Part shown: positions 8,791 to 16,960 of the stretch, piece after piece | Position numbering within the stretch: position 1 is the first letter of the stretch | Layout of the letters: every line of letters begins with the position of its first letter | Origin: Mesorhizobium tamadayense | GTDB lineage: Bacteria; Pseudomonadota; Alphaproteobacteria; Rhizobiales; Rhizobiaceae | Direction of reading: 5' to 3' | Length of the DNA: 64,000 nucleotides | NCBI RefSeq assembly: GCF_003863365.1 | Contig: NZ_RQXT01000041.1 | Coordinates: forward strand, 1 to 64,000 | The notes under the pieces: model-generated | What the model was told of the DNA's origin: nothing | The model's database searches: none | Seen by the model: only the letters and a program-made list of their open reading frames with translations | Translations under genes and position numbers: made by a program

Positions 8791-8894
8791 AAAGCATGTC
8801 TCCCGAAAATGTACAGCGGTTTCGGGACAAAGACATGCTTGAAATCAAAGACCTAAAGCAGGTCCCGTGAATCCTTTTTCACGCGACCTGCTTT
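8791..8894. repeat. Two consecutive palindromes (family C type)
   Basis: First hairpin: AAGCATGTC at 8792-8800 with GACATGCTT at 8832-8840 around CCCGAAA...TTTCGGG. Second hairpin: AAAGCAGGTCCCGTGAA at 8855-8871 with TTCACGCGACCTGCTTT at 8878-8894. The second overlaps the 3' end of the isochorismatase gene and supplies its last codons. Confidence 0.75.
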
Positions 8895-9550
8895 GGCCGC
8901 GAGAGCGCGGCGATGACGGCCTCCGAGTCCGCCAGCGCGCCGAAGACGCCGTCCTCGACCGTCACCATGTGCAGAGCGGCTTCGTGCGCCCGGCTGTCGC
9001 CGCTGGCGGAGGCGTCCGCGATCGTCAGGCACTGGAAATTGCGGTCGCAGGCCTCGCGCAAGGTGGTGTGCACGCAGACGTCCGTGGTGCAGCCAGTGAA
9101 CAGCAGGTGCGTTATGTCCCGCGCGCGCAGCACCAGTTCCAGATCGGTATAGGTGAAGGCGCCGTTGCAGGTCTTGTCGACGACGATATCGTCGGGCCTG
9201 ACCTCTATGTCGGCGACAATCTGGAAGCCCGGGCTGGAGCGCAGCAGGATGTCGGTGCCTTCCAGTCCTGCCCGCTGGCGGCGCCATTTCTCGTAGGGCG
9301 TCATGCCGGCCATGTCGGCGCGGTAGCCTTGCCTGGTGTGGATGATGGTCAGGCCGGCGGCGCGGGCGGCCGCAATCAGCCGGTTCACGGCCGGCAGAAT
9401 CGCCCTCAGAGGCGAGGGGTCGTAGCCTTTCCTGGCGAAGTAACCCGTCGGCGACAGGAAATCCTCCTGCAGGTCGATGACGAGCAAGGCGGTGTTCTGC
9501 GGCACTAACCTGCCGTCATAGGGGAAGTCGAATGGTCTCGCCTTGATCAT
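8879..9550 (-). CDS. Isochorismatase-family cysteine hydrolase
   Basis: A 223-residue cytoplasmic hydrolase with the family triad: Asp26 in VIDLQEDF, Lys126 in DKTCNGAF and Cys159 in GCTTDVCV. The substrate-side features (YEKWRR, NGAF) resemble biuret/ureidoacrylate amidohydrolases (RutB-like) more than true isochorismatases, but the substrate is not certain. The last residues (KQVA) and the stop are encoded by a repeat element, so the original C-terminus may have been slightly different. It is monocistronic, with a 210-base gap to the divergent ATPase operon. Confidence 0.87.
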   Translation of the reverse strand: MIKARPFDFPYDGRLVPQNTALLVIDLQEDFLSPTGYFARKGYDPSPLRAILPAVNRLIAAARAAGLTIIHTRQGYRADMAGMTPYEKWRRQRAGLEGTDILLRSSPGFQIVADIEVRPDDIVVDKTCNGAFTYTDLELVLRARDITHLLFTGCTTDVCVHTTLREACDRNFQCLTIADASASGDSRAHEAALHMVTVEDGVFGALADSEAVIAALSRPKQVA

Positions 9551-9678
9551 CGTCTGCTGCCTCGATTGCCGACTGGCATGGTGGCTCAGCGACGGCGTTG
9601 CAGTCCAGACCTCATTGCGCCCCAGGCTGGCGGCCGGAGTGTCACCGCGATTTGTTGATCGGCAAAGTCACCTTTAGA

Positions 9679-9710
9679 GTTGACTAGTAAGCTCATGTTT
9701 TTTAGTCAAC
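9679..9710. promoter_or_regulatory. Inverted repeat before the ABC ATPase-exbBD-tonB operon
   Basis: Perfect 8-base arms GTTGACTA (9679-9686) and TAGTCAAC (9703-9710) flank a 16-base A+T-rich spacer, about 50 bases before the operon's first start codon. Position and symmetry fit an operator, possibly for iron control, but it does not clearly match the Irr or RirA box consensus I know. Confidence 0.4.
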
Positions 9711-9760
9711 CGGCGTTGGCCGCCCGGCGACAGCCTGAGGCAGCGGCCGCTTGGAGACGG

Positions 9761-10555
9761 ATGTTGACAGCAGCAGCTACCCAGACAGCCTTTCATGTCG
9801 ACGCGGTGCGCTTTGCCGTTGGCGAGCGCACGCTGCTCGGGCCGGTCTCCCTCGAGCTTCAACGCTCGCGCGTCTATGGGCTGATCGGTCACAACGGTTC
9901 CGGCAAGTCGACGCTGGTCAAGCTCCTGGCGCGACAGCAGCCGGCAAGCTCAGGCGACATCCGCTTCGCCGAACGCCCGCTCGCAGGCTGGGGCGCGCGC
10001 GAGCTGGCGCGTGCGCTTGCCTACCTGCCGCAGACCACTCCGGCTGCGACCGGCCTCACCGTGCGCGAGCTCGCGGCGCTCGGGCGCTATCCCTGGCATG
10101 GCGCGCTTGGCCGTTTCGGACCGCAAGACAGAAGCCATATCGAGGAGGCGCTGGCATTGACCGACATGAGCGCGTTCGCCGACCGGCTGGTGGACGAGCT
10201 TTCCGGCGGCGAGCGGCAGCGCGCCTGGCTTGCCATGCTGGTGGCGCAGAATGCCGGCGTCATGCTGCTCGACGAGCCGATCTCGGCGCTCGACATCGCG
10301 CATCAGGTCGAGGTGCTCGGCCTGGTCAGGGACCTCAGCCGCAAGCGCGACCTTTGCGTCGTCGTGGTACTGCACGATCCCAATATGGCGGCGCGCTATT
10401 GCGACGAGTTGATCGCGCTGAAGCAGGGCCGGCTACTCACGCGCGGCACGCCCGCCGAGATCATGCAGGTCGAGGTGCTCAAGGACATTTTCGGCGTCGA
10501 GATGGGGGTGCTCAAGCATCCCGTCAGCGGCCAGCCCATCGGTTACGTGCAATGA
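9761..10555 (+). CDS. ABC transporter ATP-binding protein, siderophore/haem (FecE/FhuC) type
   Basis: A 264-residue ATPase with Walker A GHNGSGKST (residues 43-51), signature LSGGERQR (147-154), Walker B VMLLDEP and switch His in VVLHDPN. Family features such as AYLPQTTPAATGLTVRE and LGRYPWHG place it with ferric-siderophore and haem importers. ATG at 9761 is chosen because GGAG lies six bases upstream. No matching permease or binding protein is present; instead it overlaps exbB. It may serve a permease encoded elsewhere, with TonB energising the outer-membrane step and this ATPase the inner-membrane step. Confidence 0.87.
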   Translation: MLTAAATQTAFHVDAVRFAVGERTLLGPVSLELQRSRVYGLIGHNGSGKSTLVKLLARQQPASSGDIRFAERPLAGWGARELARALAYLPQTTPAATGLTVRELAALGRYPWHGALGRFGPQDRSHIEEALALTDMSAFADRLVDELSGGERQRAWLAMLVAQNAGVMLLDEPISALDIAHQVEVLGLVRDLSRKRDLCVVVVLHDPNMAARYCDELIALKQGRLLTRGTPAEIMQVEVLKDIFGVEMGVLKHPVSGQPIGYVQ

Positions 10556-11577
10556 TGAAGCGAGGACGAGCCTTGTCCCGGAACAGATTGCTTGCGGCGC
10601 TGGCCGCGTTCGTCATTCTTGCGGCCGGCCCCATTTCTTCAGCCAGTATCGCATTGGCGCAGGAGCAGCCGGCAGCGCCGCCGGCGCCGGCCGCACAGCC
10701 GCCGGTGATACCGCCGGCAGCCGCGCAGGTGCCGGTCGAGCCACGCCCTCAGGCTCCGACCGCGGCGGCAAAGGCCCCCGCGACCCAGGCGCCAACCGCG
10801 ACCGCGCCAACCGAGCCGCGCGTGCAGCCGGCTGCGGACAGCGCCGAGGGCGAAGCCGACATAGCGCTGGCGCTGCCGCATGACCTGTCGCCCTGGGGCA
10901 TGTTCATGGCCGCCGACATCGTGGTGAAGGCGGTCATGGTCGGGCTTGCCTTCGCCTCGCTGGTCACCTGGACGATCTGGCTCGCCAAGTCGCTGGAGAT
11001 CCTGGGCGGCAAGCTGAGGGCGCGCCGCGCGGCCACCGCGATCGGCAACGCCGCGACGCTGATGCAGGCCGGCCGCGCGCTTGGCCATGGCGGCGGACCG
11101 GGCGCGCTGCTGGTGCGCGCGGCGGAGGAAGAGCGCGCGCTTTCGGCGGGCGCGCTCGATCATGCCTCGGGCGACGGCCTGAAGGAGCGCGTCACCTCGC
11201 GGCTTTTGCGCATCGAGGCGGCCGCGGCGCGGCGCATGTCGCACGGCACCGGCCTGCTCGCCACCATCGGCTCGACGGCGCCCTTCGTCGGCCTGTTCGG
11301 CACCGTCTGGGGCATCATGAACGCCTTCATCGGCATCTCGCAGGCGCAGACCACCAATCTGGCGGTGGTGGCGCCCGGCATCGCCGAAGCGCTGCTTGCC
11401 ACCGCGATGGGCCTGGTGGCGGCAATCCCGGCGGTCGTCATCTACAACGTCTTCGCGCGCTCCATAGCCGGCTACAGGCAGATCCTGGCCGACGCTTCCG
11501 CCGGCGTCGAGCGGCTGGTCAGCCGCGACCTCGATTTCCGAACGGTGCCGCCGGCAACCGCGATGGCGGCGGAGTGA
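10552..11577 (+). CDS. exbB: TonB-system proton channel subunit ExbB
   Basis: A 341-residue inner-membrane protein. It has a signal-like N-terminus, a long Ala/Pro-rich segment (about residues 40-95), then the MotA/TolQ/ExbB core: a first membrane helix (VKAVMVGLAFASLVTWTIWL) and a pair of helices in GLLATIGSTAPFVGLFGTVW and VAPGIAEALLATAMGLVAAI. With ExbD it uses the proton gradient to drive TonB. The ATG at 10552 overlaps the ATPase stop; a TTG at 10573 has a better ribosome-binding site and could be the real start. Confidence 0.93.
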   Translation: MMKRGRALSRNRLLAALAAFVILAAGPISSASIALAQEQPAAPPAPAAQPPVIPPAAAQVPVEPRPQAPTAAAKAPATQAPTATAPTEPRVQPAADSAEGEADIALALPHDLSPWGMFMAADIVVKAVMVGLAFASLVTWTIWLAKSLEILGGKLRARRAATAIGNAATLMQAGRALGHGGGPGALLVRAAEEERALSAGALDHASGDGLKERVTSRLLRIEAAAARRMSHGTGLLATIGSTAPFVGLFGTVWGIMNAFIGISQAQTTNLAVVAPGIAEALLATAMGLVAAIPAVVIYNVFARSIAGYRQILADASAGVERLVSRDLDFRTVPPATAMAAE

Positions 11578-11583
11578 GCGGCG

Positions 11584-12075
11584 ATGGCGGCGCGGATTCG
11601 TGAGGCGGCCGGCGACGATCTCGAGGAAAGCCACGAGATCAATGTCACGCCGTTCATCGACGTCATCCTGGTGCTGCTGATCATCTTCATGGTCGCCGCC
11701 CCGCTGGCGACCGTCGACGTCAATGTCGACCTGCCGGGCTCGACGGCAACGCCGGCGCCGCGACCCGAGACGCCGCTGTTCCTGACGCTGAAAAGCGATC
11801 TCACGCTGGCAATAGGCAATGACAGCGTGCCGCGTGCCCTCTTTGCCGCCGTGCTCGATTCCAGGACCAAGGGCGACAAGCAGACGCGCATCTTCCTGCG
11901 CGCCGACAGAAATGTCGGCTATGGCGAGTTGATGGAGGTGATGAACCTGCTGCGCGCCGCCGGCTACCTCAAGGTCGCGCTGGTCGGGCTGGAGGCGGCA
12001 TCGGGCGCCGGTGGCGCGGCCCCGGCCACCGGTGGAACCCTCGCACCGGCGACAAGCGGAAGCCCGGCGCCATGA
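11584..12075 (+). CDS. exbD: TonB-system transport protein ExbD
   Basis: A 163-residue protein with one N-terminal membrane helix carrying the proton-path aspartate (Asp26 in INVTPFIDVILVLLIIFMV) and a periplasmic domain ending in an Ala/Gly/Pro-rich tail. It starts six bases after exbB and overlaps tonB by four bases, so stoichiometric co-translation is expected. Confidence 0.94.
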   Translation: MAARIREAAGDDLEESHEINVTPFIDVILVLLIIFMVAAPLATVDVNVDLPGSTATPAPRPETPLFLTLKSDLTLAIGNDSVPRALFAAVLDSRTKGDKQTRIFLRADRNVGYGELMEVMNLLRAAGYLKVALVGLEAASGAGGAAPATGGTLAPATSGSPAP

Positions 12076-13049
12076 CACAAGCAATCGCCGCCTTGTCCTA
12101 CCGGCCGCGTCTCGGCATACGCGAAGCCGGTCTGTGGACAAGTGCGGCCGCGATCATTCTCGCCGCGCATGTGGCGGTCGCCTATGCAGTGCAGGATCTC
12201 AGCTTCGCCGAGGTGCCGGACGGCGGCCCGCCACCGGCGCTGGCGGTCGAAATGGCGCCGCTGGCGATCCCGCCTGCCGTGCCGGAAGAAATAGCCATGC
12301 TGGACACGGTGACACCCGATCGGCCGGATTCGGTCGAGCAGATGGAAACACTGAGCGAAGCGAAGCCGGTGACCGACCCGGCGCCGGTCGTGGAAAAGGT
12401 CGAGCCCGTCGCCGAGCCGCCGGTCGATGCCGACAAGGCGGAGGAGGCCGAACCGTCGGAGACAGTGGCGGCGCTGAGCGAGCAGCCGCCGGTGGAAGAG
12501 GTTGTGCCCGACCCTGTCGAGACGGTCGCGCCCGACGTCGTCATTCCACTGCCGCGGCCGAAGCCTGTGGAGACCGAAATCAAAGCAAGCAAGCCCGTCG
12601 AGGCGAAGAAAAAAGCGGAAAAGAAGCCGGTCGAAAAGCCGAAGCAGAGGAAAAAGGAAAGGGCGGAGCCGCCGAAGGCGGTGACGACGGCCAGCATCGA
12701 CGCCAAGGCCGGCGCGAAGCCCGCCGCGCCGCAGTCCTCCGACGCGGCGCCGCGATCCAGCGTCAGCCCATCGCGGTGGAATGCCAGCCTGCAGGCATGG
12801 ATCAGGCGTCACACGCGCTATCCGAGCGCGGCGAAGTCAAGGCGGGCCGAAGGCACGCCCAACGTGACTTTCACGGTGGATGCATCGGGTCGGGTGGTCT
12901 CCGCCCGGCTAGCGCGGTCGTCGGGCGACGCGGACCTCGACCGCGCGGCGCTGGGCGCCTTGCAGGGTGCATCGGTGCCCACCCCGCCGGCGGAGCTCGG
13001 CGCCCGCGTCACCCGCACGGCGCCATTCGTCTTCAGCCTGCGGGACTAG
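12072..13049 (+). CDS. tonB: Energy transducer TonB
   Basis: A 325-residue protein with an N-terminal anchor helix (about residues 19-38, AGLWTSAAAIILAAHVAVAY), a long Pro/Glu/Val then Lys/Glu-rich periplasmic spacer (about 50-215), and a C-terminal TonB domain with RRHTRYPSAAKSRRAEG and VTFTVDASGRVVSARLARSS. It spans the periplasm to energise outer-membrane siderophore or haem receptors. No receptor gene lies within the window. Last gene of the ATPase-exbB-exbD-tonB operon. Confidence 0.92.
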   Translation: MTQAIAALSYRPRLGIREAGLWTSAAAIILAAHVAVAYAVQDLSFAEVPDGGPPPALAVEMAPLAIPPAVPEEIAMLDTVTPDRPDSVEQMETLSEAKPVTDPAPVVEKVEPVAEPPVDADKAEEAEPSETVAALSEQPPVEEVVPDPVETVAPDVVIPLPRPKPVETEIKASKPVEAKKKAEKKPVEKPKQRKKERAEPPKAVTTASIDAKAGAKPAAPQSSDAAPRSSVSPSRWNASLQAWIRRHTRYPSAAKSRRAEGTPNVTFTVDASGRVVSARLARSSGDADLDRAALGALQGASVPTPPAELGARVTRTAPFVFSLRD

Positions 13050-13075
13050 GCCAGCGAGACGGATGGTGATAGGCG

Positions 13076-13089
13076 GCTGAACGTTCAGC
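13076..13089. promoter_or_regulatory. Perfect 14-base palindrome between tonB and the multicopper oxidase gene
   Basis: GCTGAACGTTCAGC is a perfect dyad 44 bases before the multicopper oxidase start and 27 bases after the tonB stop, followed by TTTATT. It could be an operator for the oxidase gene or a weak terminator for tonB. Confidence 0.3.
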
Positions 13090-13132
13090 TTTATTCTGGG
13101 ATGCAGCGGGATCGTGCCCGCCGAAGAAGCAT

Positions 13133-14527
13133 ATGACGGTATTCACGCGCCGCACTCTTCTCAAAACCGCCGCTGCTGCCGGTATCGCCGGCGTCGGTGC
13201 TTCGACCATCGGCAGGTTGGCCGGCCTCGCTGCACCCGCGCCCGATCCGGTGGTACTGAAGACGGCCAGCATCGAGGCGAAGCTGACGGGGGCCGGTCCG
13301 ACAAGGAACGTCCTCACCTATGGCAAAGCAGGCCCGCCGCCGGTCGTCAGGATGCGCAAAGGCGAGCCCTTCGCCGCGCGGCTCATCAACGGCATCGACG
13401 ATCCGACCACCATCCACTGGCATGGCATGCGCGTTCCGAACAGAATGGACGGCGTGCCGTTCCTGGTGCAGCCCTATGTTTATCAGGGCGATCATTTCGA
13501 CTACTCCTTCACGCCGCCCGACGCAGGCACCTTCTGGTATCACCCGCACTGCAACACGCTCGAGCAGATGGGGCACGGGCTGACCGGCGTGATCGTGGTG
13601 GAGAACCGAAACGATCCGGTCTTCGATTCCGAAGCGGTGATCAATCTGCGCGACTGGCGCCTCGGCGACGATGGTCAGTTCATCGAGCAGTTGCTGCCGC
13701 GCGATGCGGCGAAGACCGGCACCTATGGCACGGTGCGCACCGCCAACTGGCTCGACCAGCCGCAATATGACGCGCCCGCCGGCGGGCTGGCGCGGCTGCG
13801 GGCCGCCATCACCGACGTCACCCGCATCTATGCCTTCCGCGTCGACGGCGCGGAGGCCGCGGTCATAGCGCTGGACGGCAATCCGGTGCCGCAGCGTTTT
13901 ACGCCCGACGCCTTACAGCTTGGGCCCGGGCAGCGGCTGGAGCTTGCCATCCGCATGCCCGACAGCGAAGGCGCGATCGTCAGCCTGCGCGACGTCCGGG
14001 GCACCAGGCCCAAAGTCCTGGCGACGCTGCGCGCCGTCGGCAAATCGTTCAAGCGCGATCTTCGCGATCTCGGCCCGCTGGAAGCCAATCCGGTGGCCGA
14101 AGTGGATCTCGGCAGCGCCAAGCGCATCGCGCTGGCGCTGAGCGCCACGGCCGAAAACGTGTCCGGCGACGGCATCTGCGGCTCGCTCGGCTACAGTTTC
14201 TGGGCGATCAACAAGGTGCCGTGGCCGGGCGACACGCCGGACCCGACCGCGCCGCTGGCGGAACTCAAGCTCGGCAAGAGCTACGTCATCGACATGGAAA
14301 ACCTCACGCCGCATTCGCACCCGATCCACCTGCACGGAATGAGTTTCAAGGTGATGTCGTCCTCGACGCGCGCGGTACAGCCGCTCGTGTCCGACACCTA
14401 TCTCATCCAGCCAGACGAGAAGGTTCAGCTGGGTTTCGTCGCCGACAACCTCGGCGACTGGTTGCTCCACTGCCACGTCGTCGAGCACCAGAAGACCGGC
14501 ATGACGAGCTATTTCCGGGTGGCGTGA
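13133..14527 (+). CDS. Multicopper oxidase family protein, Tat-exported
   Basis: A 464-residue cupredoxin-type oxidase. Twin arginines at 6-7 (FTRRTLLKTAAAAG) and a hydrophobic stretch indicate Tat export of the folded copper protein to the periplasm. Copper motifs are all present: HWHG from His95, WYHPHCNT around His137, HSHPIHLHG from His394 and LLHCHVVEHQKTGM with His446-Cys447. Complete T1 and T2/T3 ligand sets suggest an active laccase/CueO-like enzyme, plausibly oxidising Cu(I), Fe(II) or phenolics. There is no Met-rich insert of the CueO type. It stands alone 83 bases after tonB; an iron- or copper-related role is inference. Confidence 0.9.
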   Translation: MTVFTRRTLLKTAAAAGIAGVGASTIGRLAGLAAPAPDPVVLKTASIEAKLTGAGPTRNVLTYGKAGPPPVVRMRKGEPFAARLINGIDDPTTIHWHGMRVPNRMDGVPFLVQPYVYQGDHFDYSFTPPDAGTFWYHPHCNTLEQMGHGLTGVIVVENRNDPVFDSEAVINLRDWRLGDDGQFIEQLLPRDAAKTGTYGTVRTANWLDQPQYDAPAGGLARLRAAITDVTRIYAFRVDGAEAAVIALDGNPVPQRFTPDALQLGPGQRLELAIRMPDSEGAIVSLRDVRGTRPKVLATLRAVGKSFKRDLRDLGPLEANPVAEVDLGSAKRIALALSATAENVSGDGICGSLGYSFWAINKVPWPGDTPDPTAPLAELKLGKSYVIDMENLTPHSHPIHLHGMSFKVMSSSTRAVQPLVSDTYLIQPDEKVQLGFVADNLGDWLLHCHVVEHQKTGMTSYFRVA

Positions 14528-14652
14528 GCGCATGCAGCGGAAGGCGCTCTCGCCTTCGACTGGAATTCGCTGACTTCCTCGGGTTGACGCCTTTGCCCGC
14601 TTGCCTAGGTAGGAGGAGGGCGCTGGGGCGGCACGCAACTCCGACCGACGGC

Positions 14653-15147
14653 ATGACATCCTCGCGCATTCGAAAACTTGCCCTTGTCGCGGCAGGCATC
14701 TCCGTCCTGTCGTCCTGCGTCATCCCCGACGATACGTCGCGGGTCGCGAAAGTGGACGTCACCACCGTTGCCGCCCGCAGGGAGATGGTCGGTCTCAGCG
14801 AGGCCGATGTCCGCATGTGCGCCGGCTTTCCGACCGCGACGGCCGATGCGGGATCGTCCGGCCAGATCTGGACCTATCAGCGCACCGTGCAGCGCGGCAA
14901 TCTCAGCATCGCGGTGCCGACCATGGCCGTTGGCGCGATCCCCGCGGTCGGAGGGTCCGTCAACGTCGCGCCCGGAGGCTATTGCAACACGCAGATTCGC
15001 ATGGTCGGCGGCCATGTGGCGGAAGTGGTCTATGCCGGCGACAACAATCTGCCTAACAGCGTCGATGCGCTCTGCGTCAGCACGGTGGACGCCTGCGTGG
15101 CCTATGCCCGCCAGCGCAATCACAAAGCGACGGCCGTCTCCCGGTGA
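14653..15147 (+). CDS. Outer-membrane-assembly-like small lipoprotein, function unknown
   Basis: A 164-residue predicted lipoprotein: N-terminus RIRKLALVAAGISVLSSC with lipobox LSSC and lipidation Cys22. The mature part starts with a segment like SmpA/BamE folds (EMVGLSEADVRMCAGFPTAT...WTYQRT), which suggests a BamE-like domain; the second half is Gly/Val-rich with four Cys. No SD stronger than GACGGC is seen, so the start is based on the signal peptide. It is flanked by unrelated genes. Confidence 0.7.
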   Translation: MTSSRIRKLALVAAGISVLSSCVIPDDTSRVAKVDVTTVAARREMVGLSEADVRMCAGFPTATADAGSSGQIWTYQRTVQRGNLSIAVPTMAVGAIPAVGGSVNVAPGGYCNTQIRMVGGHVAEVVYAGDNNLPNSVDALCVSTVDACVAYARQRNHKATAVSR

Positions 15148-15488
15148 GTGCGGTCAGGTCGGCCACGGAGTCTCCATGCCTTTGTGAGCCGCTTCGAAGC
15201 CCGCGAACTCCGATCTCATCCAAGCTGACGAGAAGACTGTCGGCCTCGGCAAACAACCGCGGGAACCCGTGGAGCAGCCCATTGCCGATTGCCGGTCTGC
15301 CGATGGCGCCGGCCGATCCCGTGGATTTCAGGCCTAAGGGGGCTGACAGACAGGCCCGAGCATGCCGGCAGAAAAATATGATCTAACGCTCATATGTGCA
15401 GCGGAAAATCAAAGTGATCGCCGGCCGCCCCAAATCGTCCCCAATCCGGAGGTTCTTCCGTCTCAACCCGGAGATGATGGAGAGCTCG
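15148..15488. other. Intergenic region, no gene or element recognised
   Basis: These 341 bases between the lipoprotein and the small secreted protein have no frame with convincing codon use, no long palindrome and no copy of the repeat families seen elsewhere. The last 100 bases are a plausible location for the promoter of the following gene. Confidence 0.4.
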
Positions 15489-15821
15489 ATGAAATTGTCT
15501 GTTCTTGCCCTTGCCGGCGCCGTACTAGCACCTATGCCTGCGGTCCAGGCAGCGCCGATGATCGCGGTGCCGGATAGAGACATCCTCGTTCAAGAGGCGC
15601 ATGTGACATGCGCGTACCTGACCGAAGACGGCTACTGCGTGCGATCGCACAAGAAGCACGAATACTGGAAGCCCAAACACCACTACCGGCAAATCTACCG
15701 CACCTATGAGCCGCAGCCGGACGAGTATTATTGGCGCTATCAGCGTCCGCAGCCGATCATCCGGGTTGTTCCCAGCTATCCGCCGCAGGATGAAGACAAT
15801 TGGGACGATTGGGACGATTGA
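15489..15821 (+). CDS. Small secreted Tyr/Pro/Asp-rich protein, unknown
   Basis: A 110-residue exported protein. It starts MKLSVLALAGAVLAPMPAVQ, a clear Sec signal cleaved near AQAA. The mature chain has two Cys (TCAYLTEDGYC), a His/Lys/Tyr-rich centre (SHKKHEYWKPKHHYRQIYR) and an acidic end of repeated WDD. GGAGAG lies about six bases before ATG 15489. I do not recognise a family. It lies 52 bases from the convergent curli-like cluster, so a cell-surface role is possible but only by position. Confidence 0.6.
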   Translation: MKLSVLALAGAVLAPMPAVQAAPMIAVPDRDILVQEAHVTCAYLTEDGYCVRSHKKHEYWKPKHHYRQIYRTYEPQPDEYYWRYQRPQPIIRVVPSYPPQDEDNWDDWDD

Positions 15822-15873
15822 AGCGATCGGACGGACCGCCGTCCACGTAGCTCGCAACCCGGCGAGTTCTCGC

Positions 15874-16290
15874 CTACCAGCCGAACAGCACGGCCGCTCC
15901 GTTCTGCCCGTCGCCGGCCTGCGCGACGTCGGCGTCGGTATTTCTGCCGAACTGGAAAATGCCGAAGGAATTATCGTTGCCGTCCTGCCGCAAGGCAGCG
16001 GAGTGTCCGCTGCCCTCCTGTCGGATTATGCCGAGGTTGCCGGAACCGTCCTGACCTATGCCGGCACGGTTGTTCCGCCCGAACTGCCTGATATGGGCGC
16101 CGCTGCGCAGCCCGTTGTACAATGAATAGGCGCGCAGACCGAGATCCAGCGTTCGCGCATCTCGGGTCGTCCGAGGCGAGTAGTAAAACCCGATCGAACC
16201 GCCTGCTTTTGCCGGAGCGGAACCAAGGGGCACGCCGATGGCTGCGGCGAGCGCAGTGGCGTAGATGAGCTTTGTGATCTGGCGGTTCAT
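15874..16290 (-). CDS. Curlin-repeat protein, CsgA/CsgB-like (distal copy)
   Basis: A 138-residue exported protein: a signal peptide ending near PAKA (residue 29), a non-repeat segment, then about five curlin-type repeats with the spacing Q-x-G-x2-N, e.g. IRQFGRNNRAGIGQDGSGN and LRQDGNDNSFGIFQFGRN. Such repeats stack into the beta-solenoid amyloid of curli fibres. Fewer repeats and a longer N-terminal segment than the upstream paralogue suggest a minor or nucleator-type (CsgB-like) subunit, which is inference. It is third in the minus-strand cluster csgA-like, csgH, this gene. Confidence 0.8.
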   Translation of the reverse strand: MNRQITKLIYATALAAAIGVPLGSAPAKAGGSIGFYYSPRTTRDARTLDLGLRAYSLYNGLRSGAHIRQFGRNNRAGIGQDGSGNLGIIRQEGSGHSAALRQDGNDNSFGIFQFGRNTDADVAQAGDGQNGAAVLFGW

Positions 16291-16497
16291 GTTACGTCTC
16301 CTTGCGGGTTCGACCGTTGGTGAGGAACAGTCGCACAGCCAAGCTGAACCGCGACGGAAGGGATCGTTCAGCAGCCGTTCAAGACCTGGAGCGGTTCAGC
16401 CTTCGATAGATCGATGACGGCGCGAGACATGGCGGAAACGGCCGAGGGCCCCGGTTGCCCGAAGCCCTCCTTTCGATCGGCCGGGGACAGCCGGCGC

Positions 16498-16899
16498 TCA
16501 GGTCGCGCCAGGCACCTGCTTGACGCAACTGATGCTCGTCCCGCCCGCGGTCACTATCAGCTCGACGTCGTAGGCAGCGCCATTCGCCCCTACGCTTATC
16601 CGGCTGAGCGCCGCGGGATTGCCCGGACCGGCTTCGAAGGCGCCGCCCTGCCGGATGTCGGCGGAGCCGGACGTGCCGCCTCCGGAGACGCTGACCGTGT
16701 AGGTGCCGCTGGTGCCCTTGTCGGCATATACTATGGGCTCAAGCAGGATGGCGTCGCCCTGAATCGTATCTCGTATCTCGCATCGCAGCGGCCCGGAATA
16801 CGAGCCGTCCTTGCCGGCCGTCGCGCCGGTCGCGCCGGCGGCAAGCACAGCCAGGAGCGCGGCCGATGCCGCTGCCGTTCGCTTGTCCAGTCTGGTCAT
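16498..16899 (-). CDS. csgH: CsgH-like curli periplasmic chaperone
   Basis: A 133-residue exported protein: signal peptide with TAAASAALLAVLAAGATGA, then a compact beta domain beginning LRCEIRDTIQGDAILLEP and ending SISCVKQVPGAT, with two Cys. Size, signal and position between two curlin-repeat genes match alphaproteobacterial CsgH, the CsgC counterpart that prevents premature amyloid formation by CsgA in the periplasm. ATG 16899 is preferred to an upstream in-frame start because AGGAG precedes it. The call depends partly on context. Confidence 0.75.
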   Translation of the reverse strand: MTRLDKRTAAASAALLAVLAAGATGATAGKDGSYSGPLRCEIRDTIQGDAILLEPIVYADKGTSGTYTVSVSGGGTSGSADIRQGGAFEAGPGNPAALSRISVGANGAAYDVELIVTAGGTSISCVKQVPGAT

Positions 16900-16960
16900 G
16901 GATGATCTCCTCGCTATGTCAGGATGGTCGCCGGCAACGCCATTGCCGGCCGTCCATGGT

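Noticed and set aside
10639..12141. Minus-strand frame of 500 codons across exbB-exbD
   Set aside because: Antisense shadow with Arg/His/Gly-rich low-complexity protein.
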